A stretch of 64,000 bases of DNA from contig CALYLW010000060.1 in NCBI GenBank assembly GCA_944989445.1, positions 376,459 to 440,458 of the forward strand. The letters run 5' to 3'. Of the stretch, positions 55,881-64,000 are shown in pieces (the first letter of the stretch is position 1; the number at the start of each line of letters is the position of its first letter). The DNA is from Ampullaceana balthica (taxonomy: Eukaryota > Mollusca > Gastropoda > Lymnaeidae). The notes beneath the pieces are model-generated. The model worked only from the letters and a program-made list of their open reading frames with translations. It searched no databases and was not told where the DNA came from. The translations under genes and the position numbers were made by a program.

Positions 55881-57027
55881 AAACATGTGAACTTGTTTTG
55901 TAAAAAATGTGAAGTTGTTCTGTAAAAAATGTGAAGTTGTTCTGTAAAAAATGTGAAGCTGTTCTGTAAAAAAATTTGAATTTGTTCTGTAAAAATGTGA
56001 AGTTGTTCTGTAAAAAATGTGAAGTTTTTCTGTAAAAAATGTGAAGCTGTTCTGTAAAAAATGTGAAGTTGTTCTGTAAAAAATGTGAAGTTGTTCTGTA
56101 AGAAATGTGAAGCTGTTCTGTAAAAAATGTGAAGTTGTTCTGTAAAAAATGTGAAGCTGTTCTGTAAAAAATGTGAAGCTGTTCTGTAAAAAATGTGAAG
56201 CTCTTCTGTAAAAAATGTGAAGTTGTTCTGTAAAAAATGTGAAGCTCTTCTGTAAAAAATGTGAAGTTGTTCTGTAAAAAATGTGAAGTTGTTCTGTAAA
56301 AAATGTGAAGTAGTTCTGTAAAAAATTTGAAGTTGTTCTGTAAAAAATGTGAAGCTCTTCTGTAAAAAATGTGAAGTTGTTCTGTAAAAAATGTGAAGTT
56401 GTTCTGTAAAAAATGTGAAGTTGTTCTGTAAGAAATGTGAAGCTGTTCTGTAAAAAATGTGAAGTTGTTCTGTAAAAAATGTGAAGTTGTTCTGTAAAAA
56501 ATGTGAAGCTGTTCTGTAAAAAAATGTGAATTTGTTCTGTAAAAAATGTGAAGTTGTTCTGTAAAAAATGTGAAGTTTTTCTGTAAAAAATGTGAAGTTG
56601 TTCTGTAAAAAATGTGAAGTTGTTCTGTAAAAAATGTGAAGCTGTTCTGTAAAAAATGTGAAGTTGTTCTGTAAAAAATGTGAAGTTTTTCTGTAAAAAA
56701 TGTGAAGTTGTTCTGTAAAAAATGTGAAGATGTTCTGTAAAAAATGTGAAGCTGTTCTGTAAAAAATGTGAAGTTGTTCTGTAAAAAATGTGAAGTTGTT
56801 CTGTAAGAAATGTGAAGCTGTTCTGTAAAAAATGTGAAGTTGTTCTGTAAAAAATGTGAAGCTGTTCTGTAAAAAATGTGAAGCTGTTCTGTAAAAAATG
56901 TGAAGCTCTTCTGTAAAAAATGTGAAGTTGTTCTGTAAAAAATGTGAAGTTGTTCTGTAAAAAATGTGAAGTTGTTCTGTAAAAAATGTGAAGTTGTTCT
57001 GTAAAAAATGTGAAGTTGTTCTGTAAA
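55881..57027. repeat. 22-bp minisatellite, about 52 units
   Basis: The unit TGTGAAGTTGTTCTGTAAAA plus AA varies mainly at GTTG/GCTG/GCTC/GTTT. The unit lacks a stop in any minus-strand frame and 22 leaves remainder 1 on division by 3. All three minus frames are therefore open for 421-423 codons, reading the same 22-residue cycle (containing FTFFTEQLHIFYRTTSHFLQ) in different phase. Two 1-bp length changes near 55977-56000 and 56520 shift phase without creating stops. Confidence 0.97.
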
Positions 57028-60000
57028 ACATAAGAACAAAAACTCCAAAGCACGTGAGCTTGTTCCATAAGAAGCTGTTAAAACAATCATGATGTATGCA
57101 GAATGAGATGAAAGATTTTCCTTATCTCGCATTACATCAGTCAGTGACGCGGTACTTCACATGGGATCAGGGGCGACGTTTCGGGCAGCTGCATTGAAAT
57201 TGTTCACCGAAGTTGATGGACATCTCTTTTTCCCGTCGCAATTCGAACCCTAGCAACGCCTCTGACAGCAGATCAACCCTAGCCACTCCTCTGACAATAC
57301 AATAATGCAATTGTTTATTAAAGAACATCTTGGTATTTTAAACAAAATACCCCCAAATAATAATGAATATAAAAATTATACAATGTTTAAACAATTATTT
57401 AAAAAAATTAAAGCGATACATTTTTTAATCAAAATGTAACGATAAAATGCATTTCAATTAAAATGTCTGCAAATTTTCTGATCTTTTTTTATTAGGATTG
57501 TTATGATTGTTAAAATTCAAAGGTTAATTGTTTAGAACAAGAAATTGGTTGTTTACAAATCGGTTGACATGGCTAAGTCTGATTGTATCAAACACGTAAA
57601 TAATTTGTTATGCACTTTTAAAAGTAATTACTATTTTTGAAATTTTTTATTTACTTAAAAATTGAAGATTCCTCTCTAAAGCCTTGTATAGATTAACCTT
57701 TATAGGTTAAATGACAGGTTATAAGTGTTGACATTAGTGAGCTGTGAGAGCAGTCACCAACCTTGACCTTGAGTGTTTACCAATCATAATGTCATGTTGT
57801 GCGTGAGACATGTTTCACAGCCCTTTGGTCAGAATAGATTCAATGGGTCAACGAACTGAACCAGGGTAGCTGTATGGTATATCCGTGTCCATTTCCCACA
57901 TTCTTGACCACTAACTGACCACAGGCAGCAAAGTCGCCTGTGAATAATTGAAACGTACAAAATATATCTCAGACGAATACTGAAAAAAAACAAAACAATT
58001 GTACCATAAAGTTCATTTGGTGCTTTCTCTATGTGTGGGAAGATTCTGAAATTAAAAGCCGCCATAATGTTATGTGTTACAATGCACGCCCAAGTCCCAT
58101 GACTCTTTTCCAATTAAATTGTATACACGTGATTACTTGTTAATTGTCATATCTAAAGTAATTACCTGCCCGATAGTTAGGAATTCCTTAGTTTTTTGGG
58201 TTATTGTTTTAGTGTTATTTTGTTATTGTTTTTCTTGTGTGTGTGTGTGTGTGTTCCGAAAGTTTGTCTTTGGGCCGTTTAAAACCATTTTTCGCCACTC
58301 AACGGTCACGTGAAGCGCTAAATCAAAATTGCCATAACTGATCCAAACCATCTCCAGACAGGTGATAGTGTTTCACAACTCCGTGCTAAAACCTAGAAGT
58401 TGTCCGCTGTCTGGACCAGGGGATCTCAGGCCACATTACATGGCCCTTTCTCTTAATTAATTTTCTTTATAAATCGATTATTTCTTATAAGATGATTATA
58501 AGATTATCCTGTTTGAAAACATCAAGTAAACATTCACGTCATCATGCCCTGTGTTTTGAAAAAAAAATGTGTTCGTGTGCTTTTTAAAAATTACTTATTT
58601 TTAAATTATAGCAATTTCTCATTACCGTCTCCCAATTCAGTTAAGCTCACGCTACGACAATAGACCACATGGCTTCATTCGTATGTGATTAGTCATTTCT
58701 TTTTGACGCAGGTTTCCATAACTATCGATGTCTACGTATAAAATCTTTGTTATGTTAGACCCTGACTGTGACCCAGCCGTGACGCAGCACACGCGAGGAA
58801 CCCATGGTGTTAAAACAGTCTTACAGGGGCGCCAACTCAAATACATCAGTGTGGAGTGACCACGGCGACACCGGATGTTGGGGAAATGTTGGACACTGGC
58901 CAGTCGACTATTGACGTCATCTAAATAAAACTAACTCCCATGACCACCAGACAAACTCTCAGTGCAAGGGTCAGCGCCGTGGTTTCGAACTGTGGTATTC
59001 GGTCAACTGACCTGGGCATGGTCCGTCGTTATTAAATTGTGACGTTCAAGGAAAGGTAACTTTCAACTGTAATAGGCTTAGAAAAATATCATTTAATCGG
59101 CTGACTGACTGAGACAAACAAGAGTGTTAACAAGTACTTTAACATTGTTAACTTGAGTAATCAATTCTTCAATGAAATGCCAACACCAAGTCCATCAAAT
59201 GGCTATACCCCCAAACCTTCCCCACAAATCACTTCTAATATCCCTCTTCCCCTCCCCCCCCACCACGTCCTAAAATTTCTTGCTCTGAATTGTATATGTG
59301 GGGTCTAAAATAATAAATGATAAATGATAAAATAATAATCTATGAAATTATTTTGCTACATTCATGAAAGTACCTGTTGCTTACTTCTTACTCACTGAAT
59401 TATGTAGATCAAGGGAGCAAAATAACACCACTATAAGGTTGAATGTCTCGTTCAAATTAAGGCATCAAAATATTTGTGAAACATGACCTTTACGCACGGA
59501 GTGGTTCAAGACTTGAAAGTTTGCGAATGTGAAGCAGTGAGGTAGAGATGTGAAAACACGGCACTGACGGTGATGGCTATAAAGGTGCCCGAGTGGAAAC
59601 AATGAATGAAAGTTGGCCAACCTTTTGTTTGCCCATGGCAGGATGATATTAGGACAAACCAATCTCCTAAGGCGCCAATACTTGTTGCTCTACGTGAAAG
59701 AACAAATTTGCCATGTCCCAGGCTCCTATTAGGAACGAAATTGTAAACATTAACTTGTTTTATAATGCCGTAGTTGAACCCCCAAAAAATGCTGCTGAAT
59801 TAAGAAACTTTTCTTTCACTTTTCTTTCCGTCGGCTTGTAAATTTTGCTATGAATTGTTCACCCATTTCTGTGATCCTATTAAACTGTAATTATGCATTC
59901 ATTTGTGTAACTAATGATAATACATACATCGTTCAATAGATCCTGGTTATATTTCAGTTGTCCGCTTCGAGTACCAGTTCATGATTTTTGTTTTCCAAAA

Positions 60001-60585
60001 CAGAAAACAGACATTTGGAGAGATGTAAGCGAATATATTTATTTGGACACTTGGAACAAGGTTTGACGTTTGTTTAGATTGCATGTGACAAACATATATT
60101 ATACAAATAATTGTTTGCCCATTATGGAACCTGAAAGGACAGAGGTCGCAAGGGCAGCAGTCATAAAGATATCCACCAAGATGGTACAAACAATGGTGTG
60201 TCCCGCGAAAAAACAATCTAAACAGCAGTAGCATTGACATAAAAAAAAATTTTTAAATAAAAAAGTATATTTCCAAAGGGCCAAAAAGTGCAGAATCCCC
60301 AGTAGGAAATCACCCGAAATGATATAAATAGAGGGTTCCTCTCTGACATGCAATTAATATATAAAAAGTATTCTTTAAGGAAGAAAAAGGTTAACTAATT
60401 CTGAAGGTACACGATTTTTTTTGCAGTTGTACGATACAAAAAAAAAGAATTCAAGCATTTAGGATACTCGGATATTTAAATGATAAATTCTTAAAATGAA
60501 AAGCTTGGGGCGCTCATGACATATTGTTGTTTCATTGTGTAATTGGTCCTTAGATTTCATTTTCATTAGAAGTTTTTTTAAAGCT
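57028..60585. other. Unassigned AT-rich interval
   Basis: A (GT)n run lies at 58236-58253 and a C-rich patch near 59250. Open frames here (57829, 58074, 59465, 59947) have no motif I can recognise. Confidence 0.4.
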
Positions 60586-61020
60586 AATAAAATATTTAAA
60601 AAATCTTTTTTTAAAAGGACACGCTTTTATTTACATATAGAAAGTGCACTAAAAAGAAGAAAATAAAAATGTTCAATCCGTGAACCTATCGACTGCACAT
60701 AAAAGCGTGGGGAGCCCATCACAACTCATTTCTTATTGCAACTACTCTTTTGCATATAGATAAATTTTTCTAATTAATATGATAGTAGCATGTATATGAT
60801 CAAAGTTGTGAAACTTTAAAAGTTTATTAATATTCATATAAATTTGTATTTATGTTTCGCAGCTTTGTACATGATTGCGAGTTGTGATGAGGGCCCCACG
60901 CTTTTATGTGCAGTCGATAGGTTCACGGATTGAAAATTTTTATTTTCTTCTTTTTAGTGCACTTTCTATATGTAAATAAAAGCGTGTCCTTTAAAAAAAA
61001 GATTTTTTAAATATTTTATT
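60586..61020. mobile_element. Long foldback element 1
   Basis: Arms 60586-60727 and 60879-61020 (142 bp each) are near-perfect reverse complements around a 151-bp spacer. Each arm is itself partly palindromic: CACGCTTTTAT near its outer side pairs with ATAAAAGCGTG near its inner side. The shared motif ACTAAAAAGAAGAAAATAA also occurs in the element at 63531. No coding; the class of parent transposon is unknown. Confidence 0.85.
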
Positions 61021-61139
61021 TTCTACTTTTTAGTAACACAATTTTTTAATCAATTTTTTGACATAATCAACTCAATTTTATGTGTCAAACTTCGTTGTCT
61101 ATAACTTACATGTGATAGTGGTAAAAAGATAGATTATTA

Positions 61140-61411
61140 ATTACAAATTTATGTATTTAAAAAATAACAGTTTCCCCAACTGAAAATTGAACCCAGTACC
61201 TCCAGGTCGAAAATCCATTAAGCTAACAATTGGGCCAACTAGGCTACACAAATACCAGTTGTTCCTCTTGTATTATCATGTCAATTTAGATTTAGTTACG
61301 AATTACTGAGCTGTTTAACACCTGGAATGTCGTCATCCATGGCTGGTTGTGAACTCCGGTGACATTCACGTGAAAGTCAAGAATAGCACGGATACAGATT
61401 ATATATAAAGA
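61140..61411 (-). mobile_element. Helitron-like 5' fragment with tRNA-like insert
   Basis: The minus strand starts TCTTTATATATAATCTG after host A (plus 61412 is T). At 61175-61250 it carries a tRNA-like stretch with GGTACTGGGTTCAAT (box B) and GTAGCCTAGTTGG (box A-like). No CTAG end is found on the left, so it is truncated. Confidence 0.45.
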
Positions 61412-61435
61412 TAAACGTAAAAATGCATTTATTTA

Positions 61436-61560
61436 ATCACGGTACATTCGATCGATCTGAAATTTTGATACAATGTATTGTCATCCAAGATCTATATGTG
61501 GTAAAATTTTGAGATCTCTAGGACCATCAGAAGTGGTTTAATTTTACGTTACAAGATTTG
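61436..61560 (-). repeat. Dispersed repeat family C, copy 4
   Basis: The core GGTACATTCGATCGATCTGA and ATACAATGTATTG (a perfect 13-base palindrome-like phrase) match copies at 24640, 35532 and 62400. Confidence 0.7.
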
Positions 61561-61619
61561 ACGGATACAACATACAAACAGTGTGAGTTAAATAAAAGCT
61601 TGTAAAAATGAAAGCATTT

Positions 61620-61860
61620 ATTGTTAGCATTACAGTTGTCAAAGAGGAATTCATAGTAGCCGAGGAGCGCAGGCTGGAGGAGGCTACAGACAGAAGAGCT
61701 AGGAGAAAGGAAAAAAAATATTGGGAAGCACAGAACTCTTGTGCAAAAGCTGTGGAAAAGACTGTCACTCAAGGATAGGACTGCTCAGCCTTACCAGGAA
61801 ATGCAACCCAACCCACTGGTGAAGCACCATCGTCTCGCAACTCGCGAGACAGAAGGATGC
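61620..61860 (+). pseudogene. LINE polyprotein C-terminus with zinc-finger tail
   Basis: One frame reads AEERRLEEATDRRARRKEKK; after a frameshift the next reads LCKSCGKDCHSRIGLLSLTR then KCNP and, after THW, TGA. The C-x2-C...HSRIGL.S(H)xRxC pattern is the terminal zinc finger found at the end of many LINE reverse-transcriptase proteins. Here the usual SH is SL, so a zinc ligand is lost. The following 130 bases, with CATCGTCTCGCAACTCGCGA, look like its 3' UTR. It is not collinear with the reverse-transcriptase fragment downstream and is probably a separate insertion. Confidence 0.65.
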
Positions 61861-62229
61861 CGATCATTGTTTGCAAGATTGGTTGCGTTGAATAAAATGT
61901 ACGATCGCCATTAAACATCAGTGATAAAGTCAACATTAAAAAGGGGAGGGGGCAGATTCCACCGAAAACAACAATCAAAGCCATTGAAGTTTAAAACATC
62001 ATGAACAATTAGCCACATCAAGAAAGCCCTATATCTGTCTCTTCTATACCTTCAAAGTTACATGCATTATTTCATCTTCACTTTACTGTCTCTCATGGTA
62101 TATAACTTTGTTTTTTAATTTGAAATACATTTTTGCTGTTTTTATCATAACACTTTCTTCGATAGAATTACCATTTATTTTTCTTTTGCTTTTTAAATAT
62201 GTATTTATATTTACATAGTAAAAAGTCTT

Positions 62230-62480
62230 TGATGAACATATTTTTAAATCCCTTATAATAACTTCACCGTCTTGTCTCTCTGTCGTGTTTGATCCCAAAC
62301 GTGCGCGGAAAATAAAATTTAAAAAATGTCCCACTTCCCATGTTGCTATCGAGCTGAAATTATGCACATAGACTTTTGTCACCTACCAATACATTGTATC
62401 AAAATTTCAGATCGATCGAATGTGCCGTATTTAAATTAATGACTGTTTATAGTTTATATCTATGTATCTCTATGTAACAT
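62230..62480 (+). repeat. Dispersed repeat family C, copy 5
   Basis: Runs from TCCCTTATAATAACTTCACC through CGAGCTGAAATTATGCACAT to the core ATCAAAATTTCAGATCGATCG and GTGCCGTATTTAAATTA. It faces copy 4 in inverted orientation across the LINE fragment. Confidence 0.75.
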
Positions 62481-62505
62481 AAATAACAGCGTACACGATC
62501 GCAGA

Positions 62506-63530
62506 AAAACAAGTCACAGAAAGAGTATGCAGATGCAAATAAGGAAGTTAAGAAAAGCATCAAGAGGGACAAGAAAGAATTCATGATAAACTTGCTAAAG
62601 AAGCAGAAGATGCAGCTTACCAGGGGAACATGAGGGAACTATTTGTTACTATTAACACGCTGCCTGGGAAATTTAGCAATGTAGAGAGACCAGTGAAGGA
62701 TAAAATGTGAAACACCATACCAAGTGAAGAGCAACAGAGAGGGAGATGGAAGGAGCACTTTAAAGAGATCTTAAACAGGCCAGAACCAAGGAATCCACCA
62801 GATATCCAACCAGCCGACAATGACTTGCTAATTGACTGCACTATTTCCACCAAAGAAGAGATTAGCAGGGCCATTAAACAACTCAGAAATGGAAAGGCTC
62901 CAGGACCCGATGGCATCCCAGCAGAGGCACTGAAGGCGGACTTGGAAACCACTGTGGAAATGCTACACCCTCTGTTTATGAAGATATGGGAAGAATAGCA
63001 AGTTCCTTCCGATTGGAAAGAGGAATACCTTATCAAGATCCCAAAGAATAGGGATTTAAGCTCCTGCTCGAACTACAGAGGATTCACCCTGCTGTCCAGC
63101 CCAGGCAAGGTTTTCAACCGTGTACTACTTAACAGGATGAAAACCGCTGTAGACACTCTGTTGCGTGACGAACAAGTTGGCTTTTGCACCAACAGATCCT
63201 GCACTGACCAGATAGCGACACTGCGCATCATTCTAGAGCAGCCACTAGAGTGGAACTCGCCGCTCTATGTCAACTCTGTTGACTATGAAAAAGCATTCGA
63301 CAGTGTTGACAGGCAAACCCTGTGGAGATTGCTAAGGCATTATGGGGTGCCACAGAAGATTACGGAAATAATCAGAAACATGTACAAAGGGAAAAACTGC
63401 CGAGTTGTCCATGGTCAGCAGGTGACAGATGCTTTCCAGGTGAAGACTAGTGTGAGACCAGGTTGCTTGCTGTCACCATTCCTGTTCCTGTTAGCCATTG
63501 ACTGGGTGATGAAAACATCTACACAGCAGA
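62506..63530 (+). pseudogene. LINE reverse transcriptase (5'- and 3'-truncated)
   Basis: The frame begins with connector sequence (SQKEYADANKEVKKSIKRDK), shifts near 62590, and continues LAKEAEDAAYQGNMRELF. In-frame stops occur at 62708 (TGA) and 62996 (TAG). Reverse-transcriptase motifs then follow: NGKAPGPDGIPAEALK, NYRGFTLLSSPGKVFNRVLL, VDYEKAFDSVDR (motif A, with a catalytic Asp) and RPGCLLSPFLFLLAIDWVMK (usually RQGC). The FADD catalytic box is missing because the reading is cut by the foldback element at 63531. The endonuclease is absent. The style resembles RTE/CR1-group LINEs widespread in molluscs and cnidarians. The protein would copy its RNA at target sites; this copy cannot. Confidence 0.9.
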
Positions 63531-63882
63531 AAAATAAATAGAAGTAAAAAAAAGATTGTTAAAAACCACGTTTTTATAAGCGGACTAAAAAGAAGAAAAT
63601 AAGTTAAAACTTATTAGTGCAAGTACTTCGATTTAATATGACTAAAAACGTGGGGCGGGCGCTTATGAGGTTTAACATATGGGTTCACTCATTCTCTCAC
63701 TTAAAGATCTCTCTTTTGCCTTCTAAATTAGAAATCTTTAATTTTTATACCAAACACACGCCCCACGTTTTTAGTCATATTACATCGAAGTACTTGAACG
63801 AATAAGTTTTAACTTATTTTCTTCTTTTAAAAACTTATAAAAACGTGGTTTTTAAAAATCTTTTTTTACTTCTATTTATTTT
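63531..63882. mobile_element. Long foldback element 2, interrupting the LINE
   Basis: Arms 63531-63655 and 63759-63882 are close reverse complements around a 103-bp spacer. They share ACTAAAAAGAAGAAAATAA and the outer/inner palindrome (CCACGTTTTTATA against ACTAAAAACGTGG) with element 1. One right-arm segment has lost a few bases (TTCTTCTTTTAAAAAC). It ends the reverse-transcriptase frame eleven bases in. Confidence 0.8.
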
Positions 63883-64000
63883 ATTCTTTTTAGTCAACTT
63901 ATAACAACCTGGTTTTTAAAAATATTTTTTTTACCTCTATTTTATTTACCAAACACCTCACAAGCGCCTGCGCAACGTTTTAAAAACATTGTGATGTGGT
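63883..64000. repeat. Partial third foldback arm
   Basis: TTTTTAGTCAACTTATAACA and CACCTCACAAGCGCCTGCGC repeat, in diverged form, the outer and inner parts of the right arm just before it. The window ends inside it. Confidence 0.5.

Noticed and set aside
18446..57027. CRISPR arrays
   Set aside because: The regular repeats are contiguous tandem units without unique spacers, and the context is a eukaryotic genome with no cas genes.
62617..63036. 139-codon minus-strand ORF
   Set aside because: It lies antisense to the LINE reverse-transcriptase frame, which has clear motifs on the plus strand.

Overview
The window is animal nuclear DNA with no convincing intact host gene. Every protein-coding trace I can recognise belongs to a transposon relic (LINE reverse transcriptase, hAT and pogo/Tigger transposases), and the rest is AT-rich repeat-laden sequence. 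The mixture fits an invertebrate and, by my inference only, probably a gastropod mollusc: non-autonomous Helitrons ending in CTAG, tRNA-headed SINEs, ZMYM1-type hAT relics, RTE/CR1-like LINEs and very many minisatellites. Nothing looks bacterial, and there is no operon, rRNA or CRISPR array.

Layout. 0.5-5 kb: Helitrons, one carrying a nested SINE. 5.2-8.3 kb: a decayed full-length hAT element. 8.7-12.6 kb: two adjoining Helitron-like composites with large internal inverted and direct repeats. 14.8-17.7 kb: two head-to-head Helitrons with tRNA-Val-like inserts, one of them inside a hAT MITE, then a GA microsatellite and a second copy of that MITE. 17.85 kb: a small ORF followed by AATAAA, the only faint candidate for a host exon. 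18.4-23.0 kb: a 42-bp satellite of 108 units, flanked by older 34-bp relatives that are split by a GC-rich block and a Helitron. 24.5-35.8 kb: dispersed repeats, minisatellites of 25, 16, 31 and 19 bp, a second hAT relic, and a LINE 3' end split by a Helitron. 36.1-50.8 kb: minisatellites of 87, 32, 57, 48, 34 and 33 bp, two MITEs and a SINE. The 32-bp array carries about two dozen TGACGTCA (CRE) octamers. 53-57 kb: a SINE, a deleted pogo/Tigger element with TA duplications, and a 22-bp array open in all three minus frames. 60.6-64 kb: two related long foldback elements, the second cutting off a LINE reverse-transcriptase pseudogene.

No genes work together here. What the sequence records is transposon nesting, Helitron end exchange and minisatellite expansion; about a fifth of the window is tandem repeat. 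Long open frames inside the arrays are best read as by-products of the unit sequence. Element names rest on termini, hairpins, target-site duplications and short protein motifs read by eye, with no database search.
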